Of a DNA stretch of 9,372 bases, positions 1 through 6,434 are shown piece after piece. The position numbers and the translations under genes are program-made. Numbering within the stretch: position 1 is the stretch's first letter; every line of letters begins with the position of its first letter. The notes beneath the pieces are model-generated. The model did no database searches, was not told where the DNA came from, and saw only the letters and a list, made by a program, of their open reading frames with translations. This DNA is from JAAYZB01 sp035379945. Lineage in GTDB: Bacteria; Bacillota_I; Bacilli_A; Izemoplasmatales; Hujiaoplasmataceae. The stretch covers positions 1-9,372 of the forward strand of contig DAOSWG010000021.1 of the NCBI GenBank assembly GCA_035379945.1, written 5' to 3'.

Positions 1-1052
1 GCAAGCAGTTCGTCAATATGTTCGTCGTGCTCGTTTTCCGGAAGCGACCAAACATTATGAAACCGATAAGCCACTTCCGTTTCGATGTCGATACCTTTCT
101 CTTCATCGATAAGCCGGATTTCTTCCTTAGAAAGATTTTTGACGATACCGGGTGCGGAATAGCGCATGCCGAGGTCGCCTTCGACAGTACGTTTGGCAAA
201 CGGTTCTTCCAGTCCGTGAAGAATGACATCGCTTCGGTTGGTCGCCAAGCACATTGAATACATGTCGGTCGTGGCGCCACCGATATCTACTATGACGATA
301 TCTCCGAGTCCGGGTTCATGCATATATCCGCGGGAAAGCAGTTCCGATGCCTGAAGCACTGCTTCCGGCGTCGGTAAAACCACGCGGTCGATCTCTTCTT
401 CGATTTTTTTTATTCCTTTGGCGGCAATGATTTTCTTCAAAAAGATTTCCCGAATCTTTTCTTTGGCGCTGCCAACATTCAAAACATTGATTCTGGGCAT
501 GACATTTTCGCATATATATCCATCCATGCCGTATTTCTGAAATATCAGTTTGATATCGTCCTCCGCCGTTTTATTTCCGGCAAAAACGATCGGTACAGAT
601 ATTTTCATTTCTCCAAGTTTGTTGGCGTTATACAAAACGCATTCTGTGTTTCCGCCGTCAGATCCGCCAGCCAATAATACTATGTCGATTTTCTGATTGA
701 CGATTTCTTGCACTTCATGGTTGGTGAGATGATGGGAAAAAACCAGATCGACTTTGGCGCCGGCGCCAAGACAAACCCGCTTTGCCGCTTCTACTGTCAA
801 TTCGTCGACCAGGCCAACGGCTGCCATTTTCAATCCGCCGGCCGCCGATGAACAGGCAATGATTTTGTCAAATGTGACCTCGTGTCCGATTTCGGCAAAA
901 AGCGCCGCCAAAGCCTGGTGGTATCCTTCCCTGATATCGGAGGCGACCGTCGTCGCCTTGGCAGATGTGCCGATGATGTCTCCTTTTTCGGTATCAACAG
1001 CTGTCAGTTTGGTGAAGGTGGATCCGAAGTCGATCAAAAGATAACGAGCCAT
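1..1052 (-). CDS. glmL: Glutamate mutase-associated MutL/GlmL, actin-like ATPase (C-terminus beyond the window)
   Basis: The first 350 residues are visible; the reading frame is open to the left edge with no stop. Family members are about 460 residues, so about 110 are missing. Two ASKHA (actin/Hsp70-like) phosphate-binding motifs are visible: DFGSTFTK at residues 8-15 and DIGGATTDMYS at 256-266. The family-typical LAGGSDGG lies at 127-134. GlmL is encoded between glmS and glmE in clostridial glutamate mutase operons and is thought to act as a chaperone or reactivase that releases damaged cobalamin; that role is family knowledge, not shown here. The ATG is preceded by AGGAG at 6 nt and lies 1 nt after the glmS stop, so translation is probably coupled. 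I predict glmE, the catalytic subunit, just beyond the left edge. The protein should be cytoplasmic. The family call is firm; the exact function is inferred from context. Confidence 0.92.
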   Translation of the reverse strand, partial: MARYLLIDFGSTFTKLTAVDTEKGDIIGTSAKATTVASDIREGYHQALAALFAEIGHEVTFDKIIACSSAAGGLKMAAVGLVDELTVEAAKRVCLGAGAKVDLVFSHHLTNHEVQEIVNQKIDIVLLAGGSDGGNTECVLYNANKLGEMKISVPIVFAGNKTAEDDIKLIFQKYGMDGYICENVMPRINVLNVGSAKEKIREIFLKKIIAAKGIKKIEEEIDRVVLPTPEAVLQASELLSRGYMHEPGLGDIVIVDIGGATTDMYSMCLATNRSDVILHGLEEPFAKRTVEGDLGMRYSAPGIVKNLSKEEIRLIDEEKGIDIETEVAYRFHNVWSLPENEHDEHIDELL

Positions 1053-1053
1053 T

Positions 1054-1458
1054 TCATTCTCCTAAATCTTTTTTTATATCACAAAGGGCTTTGTCAATCG
1101 GCGTTCCGGGCGGATAAATTCGATTGAATCCCATATCAAGAAATCTTTTTTTGACTTCCCGGAAATCTTGTTTCCCGACCACGATGTTTCCGCCGACATA
1201 AAGTAAAATGTCACCAATCCCGGCTTCTATGCATTTGTCTCTCATACCACGACAATCGATTTCTCCCTGACCATAAAGCGATGAAACCAAAATTAACTTG
1301 GCATCGGCCTCGATGGCGGCATTGATGAAATCTTCCTGCGATGAAAGAACGCCGATATTGATAACATTGTATCCATGGTTTGTCAAAGTGTATTCAATGA
1401 TTTTGTTTCCTACCGCATGCACATCGGCGCCGATGACGCCTATCACGATTGTTTTCAA
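1054..1458 (-). CDS. glmS: Glutamate mutase sigma (S) subunit, cobalamin-binding; probable TTG start
   Basis: This is the small B12-binding subunit of glutamate mutase (methylaspartate mutase), which with GlmE converts L-glutamate to (2S,3S)-3-methylaspartate, the first step of the methylaspartate fermentation route. The protein is 134 residues from TTG, close to the 137 of the clostridial MutS protein. The base-off/His-on signature DxHxxG appears as DVHAVG at residues 12-17, where the His coordinates cobalt. Further family blocks are SSLYGQGEIDC and VGGNIVVGKQ, and YPPGT lies near the C-terminus. Start choice: an in-frame ATG exists at 1476 (six residues longer) but lacks a ribosome site, whereas AGAGGA lies 5 nt before the TTG at 1458, and the resulting N-terminus (MKTIVIGVIGAD) resembles that of the family. 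It is the first gene after a strong promoter and is followed at 1 nt by glmL. Confidence 0.93.
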   Translation of the reverse strand: MKTIVIGVIGADVHAVGNKIIEYTLTNHGYNVINIGVLSSQEDFINAAIEADAKLILVSSLYGQGEIDCRGMRDKCIEAGIGDILLYVGGNIVVGKQDFREVKKRFLDMGFNRIYPPGTPIDKALCDIKKDLGE

Positions 1459-1463
1459 TGAAG

Positions 1464-1469
1464 TCCTCT
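1464..1469 (-). promoter_or_regulatory. Ribosome binding site that decides the glmS start
   Basis: AGAGGA on the minus strand lies 5 nt before the TTG at 1458-1456. It falls inside the coding stretch if the upstream ATG at 1476 were used, and that ATG has no purine-rich site before it. This favours the TTG start. Confidence 0.7.
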
Positions 1470-1502
1470 TTTCCATACATGAAAGCGTTTTTTTACGCCA
1501 AC

Positions 1503-1531
1503 ATTATATCATACATAATAGTAAGTTTCAA
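1503..1531 (-). promoter_or_regulatory. Sigma70-type extended -10 promoter for glmS-glmL
   Basis: On the minus strand TTGAAA (1531-1526) and TATAAT (1508-1503) are separated by exactly 17 nt. A TG one base before the -10 makes it an extended -10 element. The predicted transcript begins near 1496, giving a leader of about 38 nt before the TTG of glmS. That is too short for a cobalamin riboswitch. The promoter lies in the 117-nt gap (1459-1575) between the adenosyltransferase gene and glmS, so the glutamate mutase genes can be transcribed independently of the lysine operon. I see no convincing rho-independent terminator in the same gap, so read-through from the lysine operon is also possible. 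Confidence 0.75.
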
Positions 1532-1575
1532 AATATAATTGGGGGTTTTGTCAACTAATGCGATCGGTCCATAAA

Positions 1576-2109
1576 TCAGCTGTTTTCTTCGAAACGGGCG
1601 AGCACGTAAAGATAGTCACTCAACCGGTTGACAAATCCGGCAACTATGTTGAGATCATCCCGGCTATTCTTTTCGATAAATTTCCACAGACTTCTTTCGC
1701 ACCGACGAACAACGGTCCTGGCAAAGTCATAATAAGCACCGGCAAGCGTTGTCTCGCTTCCCGGCAGAACAAAGCCCGGATCAAGGTTTTTTTTATCGAG
1801 CATGGTTTGCGCCGACAACTCAAGCCATGTTATGTCAACGACAGTCAATTTATCCATTCGTCCGGAAAAATTTTCATGCGGATGCGAGGCAACCTGAGCT
1901 GCTGCTTTTTCCAGATCTTTCTGGATTTTTTTCAAATCCTCGTTTTTTCCGTAATGATAACAAATTCCGAGAATGCTTTCGCATTCGTCAAGCGAACCCA
2001 AAACGTCAAACAAACGATCGCTTTTCGGAAACAGGTCGCCTTCATAATTGGCCGACATCCCCGTATCTCCCTTTTTGGTTGCGATTTGACTCAGTTTGCT
2101 TATTTTCAT
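1576..2109 (-). CDS. PduO-type ATP:cob(I)alamin adenosyltransferase
   Basis: This enzyme transfers the adenosyl group of ATP to cob(I)alamin to give adenosylcobalamin, the cofactor of lysine 5,6-aminomutase and glutamate mutase. The 177 residues match the short, single-domain PduO/MMAB family. Visible blocks are the N-terminal ATP loop TKKGDTG (residues 11-17), GSLDE (38-42), FVLPGS (113-118), the Arg-rich RTVVRRCERS (131-140), and NRLSDYLYVLAR (161-172). These are the ATP- and corrin-contacting blocks of the family. The N-terminal loop has Lys12 and Ser19 where many members have Thr. The ATG at 2109 keeps the ATP loop at the usual distance from the N-terminus; only a weak G-rich ribosome site precedes it. 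The gene begins 15 nt after the kamE stop, so it is probably the last gene of the lysine operon and supplies cofactor to it and to the glutamate mutase encoded next. I leave the symbol open because pduO, cobA2 and mmaB-like names are all used. Confidence 0.9.
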   Translation of the reverse strand: MKISKLSQIATKKGDTGMSANYEGDLFPKSDRLFDVLGSLDECESILGICYHYGKNEDLKKIQKDLEKAAAQVASHPHENFSGRMDKLTVVDITWLELSAQTMLDKKNLDPGFVLPGSETTLAGAYYDFARTVVRRCERSLWKFIEKNSRDDLNIVAGFVNRLSDYLYVLARFEENS

Positions 2110-2124
2110 TATTTCGCCCCCGAC

Positions 2125-2862
2125 TCAGTTTTTGGAATTCTTCCGTTTTATTAGCTCAGTAATGGCATATGATGCCACATCCTCGGCATATTTTTTCGGT
2201 CCGAACCCAGCGTCATATCCCAATTCCTTTGCCAGTTCATGGGTTATTCTCGCGCCGCCGGCGATCAGGATGACATCATTTCGCATATTCTCCGCCTCTA
2301 GTATTTCCACCAGATTTTCCAGATTCTTCAAATGAATATCTTTTTGCGTTACTGTCTGGCTGACTAGAAGAACATCGGCTCCAAGTAGTTTGGCTTGCCT
2401 CACAAATTCTTCGTTCGGTACTTGACTGCCAAGATTGTGCGCCCGGATGTGTTTGTAACGCTCAAGGCCGTAGTGACCGGCAAATCCTTTCATATTCATG
2501 ATGGCATCAATTCCGACGGTATGGGCGTCGGTTCCGGTGGAAGCTCCGACAAAAACGACATCGCGTCCGACCTCTTTCTCGATCAAATCTTCGATTTCTT
2601 CCCTTGTCATTGTCGGGGTTTCGATCTTTTCGACTTTTATTTTATCGGTATCGACAGTATAAGGAACCGATCCGTAAATCACGAAAAAGCTGAACCCTTC
2701 TCCTATCTCTTCGGCGTGCACTATGTTCGGATCAACAAACCCCATTTGCTTGGCGAATTGTCTGGCTATTTCCTGGCCTGTCTCGTCTGACGTCGTCGGC
2801 AAGGTGAAACTTGTCTCAACCTTGCCATCGGCCATGGTGTCACCGTATGGTCTAATTTTCAT
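2125..2862 (-). CDS. kamE: Lysine 5,6-aminomutase beta subunit, B12- and PLP-binding
   Basis: KamE is the small subunit of the AdoCbl- and PLP-dependent enzyme that moves the terminal amino group of L-beta-lysine to give 3,5-diaminohexanoate. The 245-residue protein has an N-terminal dimerisation-type region (to about 95) and a C-terminal Rossmann-like B12 domain. The DxHxxG motif is DAHTVG at 112-117, with His114 the cobalt ligand. Lys125 lies 11 residues after that His, the same spacing as His133 and Lys144 of the Clostridium sticklandii enzyme, so Lys125 is the expected PLP Schiff-base lysine. Late B12-domain blocks SQTVTQKD (168-175) and IAGGARI (200-206) are present. The protein is slightly shorter than the roughly 262-residue reference. 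The ATG at 2862 overlaps the end of kamD by 11 nt and has GGAGG 9 nt upstream; a second ATG at codon 10 lacks a good site. Confidence 0.96.
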   Translation of the reverse strand: MKIRPYGDTMADGKVETSFTLPTTSDETGQEIARQFAKQMGFVDPNIVHAEEIGEGFSFFVIYGSVPYTVDTDKIKVEKIETPTMTREEIEDLIEKEVGRDVVFVGASTGTDAHTVGIDAIMNMKGFAGHYGLERYKHIRAHNLGSQVPNEEFVRQAKLLGADVLLVSQTVTQKDIHLKNLENLVEILEAENMRNDVILIAGGARITHELAKELGYDAGFGPKKYAEDVASYAITELIKRKNSKN

Positions 2863-4092
2863 TCAATTCGGCCTCCATTCTGTCAGCCACAACATTGAAG
2901 TAGCCTTGTTGTTTTTCGATTACTCCGTTCAAACCCTTTCCACCATCATAAGGCCGTTTGACACCGGCGAACATTCCGGCTTCCAAAGCTCTGAATAAAT
3001 TGATCTTTTCCACTTCGCCTAAAAATGCATGAGCATTGGCCAAAACCGTTTTTGCCCTGGTTACCACAAAGCCTCCTGGCTTATACTCGATTTCCTCTCT
3101 TGCTGACTTCATAGCTTGCTGGACAAGCTTGGCATTGTCAATCGCCAAAAACCGATCTGCAAGGAAAGGCGTATGGATCGCTTCGGTCATCATGCCTAAA
3201 AGATGAATCGACTGGTCCGTAAGAACCGTAGCCATATTGAACATTGTATCCTGCATATAAGCCCGAAAAATATTTCCGGTTATGTGCTTCGTTGGCGGCA
3301 TGTATTTAAGCGGTGCGTCCGGGAATATTTCCCTCGCCATCTCGGCTTGGGCAACCTCCATCAGAAAACTGTTTTCCACCATCGGATCAATTTCAAATGC
3401 ATGTCCGAGCCCCATCAGTTTTTCCGGCAGATGCGCTTTAATGGCGAAAGCCTCGTTAATGAATTGGGAAGCGAGAACCGTATGAGCTTCTTCGACAGCG
3501 TCACTGGTTGTCAGATAATTGTCTTCACCGGTATTGATAGTTATTCCCGCGTAAGCATTTATCAACCGGGAAAAATATTGGTCGATGAATGTCCTTTGCA
3601 TGTTGATGTCGCGAAATATGATTCCGTACATACTGTCATTCAATAGTACATCCAGTCTTTCAACGGCGGCCATCGCGGCAATTTCAGGCATGCAAAGCCC
3701 GGAAGCATAATTGACGAGTTGGATATATCTTCCTGTTTTTTCGCCTATGTCATCAAGCGCTTTTCTCATAATACGGAAGTTGGCCTGAGTGGCGTATGTT
3801 CCTCCGAAACCTTCTGTCGTTATTCCATAAGGCACATAGTCCAATAACGATTGTCCCGTAGATCTGATAACGGCAATTATATCGGCTCCGGCCGTAGCCG
3901 CCGCTTTGGCTTGTACGACATCTTCGTATATATTTCCAGTCGCGACTATCACGTAAAGTTGGGTTTTGGGAACCCCCAGTTTTGTTTTTTGGTCTTCTCT
4001 CAACCGACGGTTTTTTTGAATGATATCAAATGTCTTGCGATAATATGGCCTTAAGATTTCATCGGCTTCCTTCGGACTTGGCAACAAATAGC
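2852..4092 (-). CDS. kamD: Lysine 5,6-aminomutase alpha subunit, N-terminus lost in the N run
   Basis: This is the large TIM-barrel subunit that binds PLP phosphate and substrate and houses the radical rearrangement with KamE. The 412 visible residues begin at YLLPSPKEAD and end at a TAG; the first whole codon is 4090-4088. Landmarks fit the C. sticklandii alpha subunit as I recall it. The PLP-contacting Arg184, Ser189, Ser238 and Tyr263 correspond to visible residues 76 and 81 (RSTGQS), 130 (NYAS) and 155 (NDSMYG), all at one constant offset of 108. About 108 N-terminal residues, or some 324 nt, are therefore missing, while the N run is only 100 bases. The start codon and ribosome site cannot be seen. 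The gene overlaps kamE by 11 nt. The visible sequence has no frameshift or stop, so the gene is probably intact in the organism and truncated only in this assembly. Confidence 0.95.
2872..2876 (-). promoter_or_regulatory. Ribosome binding site of kamE inside kamD
   Basis: GGAGG on the minus strand lies 9 nt before the kamE ATG and within the last codons of kamD. It supports the upstream ATG at 2862 over the second in-frame ATG nine codons later, and indicates coupled translation of the two mutase subunits. Confidence 0.7.
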
Positions 4093-4192
4093 NNNNNNNN
4101 NNNNNNNNNNNNNNNNNNNNNNNNNNNNNNNNNNNNNNNNNNNNNNNNNNNNNNNNNNNNNNNNNNNNNNNNNNNNNNNNNNNNNNNNNNNN
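4093..4192. other. Assembly gap: exactly 100 N, real length unknown and larger
   Basis: The run of exactly 100 N looks like a scaffolder's placeholder. The kamD fragment on its left lacks about 108 codons (about 324 nt), so the true distance must exceed 100 bases. The kamB fragment on its right also has no stop. In known lysine clusters a MutS-like ATPase gene, kamC (about 480 residues), lies between kamB and kamD; if it is present here, the true gap would be roughly 1.8 kb. The frames on the two sides must not be joined through the N run. Confidence 0.95.
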
Positions 4193-4207
4193 TCCTTTCC
4201 GAAAGGA
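4193..4207. repeat. 7-bp inverted repeat abutting the gap
   Basis: TCCTTTC and GAAAGGA form a perfect 7-bp inverted repeat around a single C. It begins at the first base after the N run and lies within the kamB coding frame (residues around LSER). A stem with a 1-nt centre cannot fold without opening pairs. It may be chance, or it may reflect a contig end at a palindromic k-mer. Confidence 0.5.
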
Positions 4208-5171
4208 CATTGAAAATCGGTAAATCCGTCAATGTTCTCAGCCTTTCATAAAATTCGTTGTCATCGAAAACATACCCGGCGGGTGAAAAAGGATTGTAAC
4301 ACAAAGCGACAATGTTTACCGGTCTGATTGTTTGGATCCGGCCTTCCGCCGCTTTGGGGAACACGTCGATAAAATCATCCGCAATCAAGTTGGTAGGCGA
4401 ATAGACAACCAGTTTGCTCATTCCGGCATCCTTCGTTTTTATGAACTTTCTTACGAACTCCGCTGTCGTCGCTCCCGGTACGTAAAGGTACCCAACACCA
4501 GGACCCAGCAAACCGAGTGTGGCTTCGGGATCCATCACTGCGGAATGTTCGCCTGCGCCGATCCAGTTGCCTTCAAAATCGAAAATTTCTGTTTTTTTCC
4601 ATTCGTTTCTCGTCAATAGATTTTTTTCGGATTTCGGGATGGAAAGCCGTCTTATGACTCTCTCGGTGTCGTTTATTACTTCATCCATGACCGGAGACCT
4701 GTTTGCGCCGGAAACAAGAATCGTTCCATCAGCCATTTTTGCCGTACTTTGGCGCGCGAAAGCCCCATCTATAAATTTTTTTTGTGCGCCGTGTTCATGA
4801 AAAATATGCACGATTTTTTCCATGTCGGCAATTGTGGACGGACCTGCGACCAATATATTTCCCGGTTTTACGGCCTCTGCGACCACAATATTGCCAAAAG
4901 GCGTGGATATATCGGTTCTTTTTAGTATTTTTTCGCCAATTGTCGCCGTTTCCAGAAACATTTCCGCAGTAGCGACAAGTGTTCCCGGCCATAAATGTAT
5001 CCTCGGCTTCGGAAGAAAGGAAACATTATCCAGGGGCTCCCCGTCCATACCGATGGAAGATACTCCAATGACCTTTTTTTTCATTCTTTCCAGAAGATAA
5101 TTCAACACTGTTGTCTTGCCGGCATTCTTGGCGTTCCCGATGATGCTTACGACATCGTAGGGTTCAATCAA
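4193..5171 (-). CDS. kamB: P-loop protein, probable lysine 5,6-aminomutase reactivase subunit KamB (C-terminus in gap)
   Basis: The 326 visible residues begin with a Walker A loop, GNAKNAGKT, at 12-20, preceded by a hydrophobic beta strand (VVSII). Other striking blocks are LVAGPSTIADME (107-118), FIDGAFARQS (133-142), VSGANRSPVMDEV (153-165) and LLGPGVGYLYVPGATTAEF (221-239). There is no signal peptide or membrane segment. I place it as KamB because this type of protein sits directly after kamA in lysine fermentation clusters and is annotated as a subunit of a lysine 5,6-aminomutase reactivase; I know of no biochemical proof. It may use nucleotide hydrolysis to eject inactive cobalamin, as diol dehydratase reactivases do (inference). 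The start is uncertain. TTG at 5171 is 5 nt after the kamA stop but has no ribosome site, while an in-frame ATT at 5189 has AGAAGGA 7 nt upstream. No in-frame ATG or GTG exists before the P-loop. The last codons are hidden by the gap. Confidence 0.75.
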
Positions 5172-5176
5172 GGAAA

Positions 5177-6433
5177 CTAATGTTTTAATTGCCTTGTCCT
5201 TCTTTGCAAAACTTTCGGTTCAATGGATGTTTCTTCTCCCGTAAGCAAAGAAGAAACGCCGATCGTTTTTTCTTCGGGTTCTGATTCGTTGTCATCAACA
5301 TAGTCGGTGGGCTCTGCGTAAGTACAAATCACACCTTCATAGTTTCTTAGTACGATTTTGCCGGGGGCTTGCGAAATAACATAATTCGGCATGACCGGAA
5401 TTTTTCCTCCGCCTCCCGGAGCATCGATCACGTATGTCGGAACACAGTATCCGCTGGTATGGCCGCGTAGGCCTTCCATGATTTCGATTCCTTTGGAAAC
5501 CGGTGTCCGGAAGTGTCCGATCCCCATCGACAGATCGCATTGATAAAGATAATATGGTCTTACCCTTATTTCAACCAGCTTGTTCACAAGCTTGCGCATC
5601 GTAACAACCGAGTCGTTTACTCCGCGCAAAAGAACGCTCTGGTTTCCCAAAGGAATTCCGGCATCTGCCATTTTGTCGATGGCCGCCTTGCTTTCCGGAG
5701 TGATTTCGTTATAATGATTAAAATGCGTATTGACCCAGATAGGATGATATTTTCTCAGCATCATAACCAAATCGTCGGTTATTCTTTGGGGCATTACAAC
5801 CGGTGTCCTTGTTCCGATTCTGATGATTTCAACATGATCGATTTCGCGTAGTCTTTTGATGATGTCTTCCAAAAATTCATCGGGAACGAGCAAAGCGTCG
5901 CCACCGGATAAAAGGACATCACGAATTTCCGGATGTTCCCTGATATACTCGATCGCTTTATCGATATTCTCCTGTGGCAGTCTGTTGTCAAGTTGGCCGG
6001 CAAATCTTCTTCTAGTGCAATGCCGGCAGTACATACTGCACATATCCGTGATAAGAAAAAGAACACGGTCTGGATAACGGTGTGTCAATCCCGGAACCGG
6101 AGAATCGACATCCTCGCTCAAGGGGTCGTTCATATCATATTTTCCGACGACGAGTTCATCTATGCCAGGTATCGCTTGTTTGCGAATAGGATCATTTGGA
6201 TCATCCGGGTCGATCAATGTCAGATAATAAGGCGTGATCGCCATCCGAAATTTGTTAAGGACAGAGTTGATTTCTTTTTCTTCCTGTGGGGTTATGTCCA
6301 GATATTTTTTTAGGCTTTCGGCGTTTATAATCCGGTTTTTAACCTGCCATTTCCAGTTGTTCCAATCCGCATCCGATACCGTTTTGAAATATTTGTTCTT
6401 CCTTTCCAAATAACTTACGTTTGTCTTAATCAT
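5177..6433 (-). CDS. kamA: L-lysine 2,3-aminomutase (radical SAM, PLP)
   Basis: KamA catalyses the first step of the pathway, L-lysine to L-beta-lysine. It is 418 residues, close to the 416 of the Clostridium subterminale enzyme. The radical SAM motif CxxxCxxC is Cys132, Cys136 and Cys139 (MCSMYCRHC) and binds the 4Fe-4S cluster. SGGDA at 176-180 is the SAM-binding GGE-like block. The PLP lysine is Lys344 in PGGGGKIPVMPNY. Asp300 and Asp337 match the two substrate-binding Asp residues of the clostridial enzyme (293 and 330), at the same +7 offset as the Cys and Lys. A longer in-frame ATG at 6472 exists, but the ATG at 6433 begins the family-like N-terminus, follows the kdd stop by one base, and has GGGGA 5 nt upstream. 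These lysine-binding residues and the operon argue for true lysine 2,3-aminomutase rather than EpmB or glutamate 2,3-aminomutase. Confidence 0.97.
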   Translation of the reverse strand: MIKTNVSYLERKNKYFKTVSDADWNNWKWQVKNRIINAESLKKYLDITPQEEKEINSVLNKFRMAITPYYLTLIDPDDPNDPIRKQAIPGIDELVVGKYDMNDPLSEDVDSPVPGLTHRYPDRVLFLITDMCSMYCRHCTRRRFAGQLDNRLPQENIDKAIEYIREHPEIRDVLLSGGDALLVPDEFLEDIIKRLREIDHVEIIRIGTRTPVVMPQRITDDLVMMLRKYHPIWVNTHFNHYNEITPESKAAIDKMADAGIPLGNQSVLLRGVNDSVVTMRKLVNKLVEIRVRPYYLYQCDLSMGIGHFRTPVSKGIEIMEGLRGHTSGYCVPTYVIDAPGGGGKIPVMPNYVISQAPGKIVLRNYEGVICTYAEPTDYVDDNESEPEEKTIGVSSLLTGEETSIEPKVLQRRTRQLKH

Positions 6434-6434
6434 T

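Noticed and set aside
1485..1498. Small hairpin GCGT, six-base loop, ACGC near the predicted glmS transcript start
   Set aside because: A 4-bp stem around an A-rich loop is too weak to call a regulatory structure or terminator.
1549..1554. Perfect TTGACA -35 box upstream of glmS
   Set aside because: The nearest -10-like hexamer (TATATT) is only 11 nt away and the TATAAT is 40 nt away. The TTGAAA/TATAAT pair with a 17-nt spacer is the better promoter.
1459..1575. Cobalamin riboswitch before glmS
   Set aside because: The leader after the promoter is about 38 nt and contains no B12-box-like sequence; a cobalamin riboswitch needs far more RNA.
1558..2154. Plus-strand open frame of 198 codons opposite the adenosyltransferase gene
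   Set aside because: It is fully antisense to a gene with clear family motifs, shows no recognisable domain, and is a by-product of codon bias on the other strand.
4059..4210. Open frames running through the N block on either side, including a fused KamB tail and an ATG at 4210 leading into kamD
   Set aside because: They exist only because N codons contain no stops. 100 is not a multiple of 3 and the real distance is unknown, so the joined proteins are artefacts.
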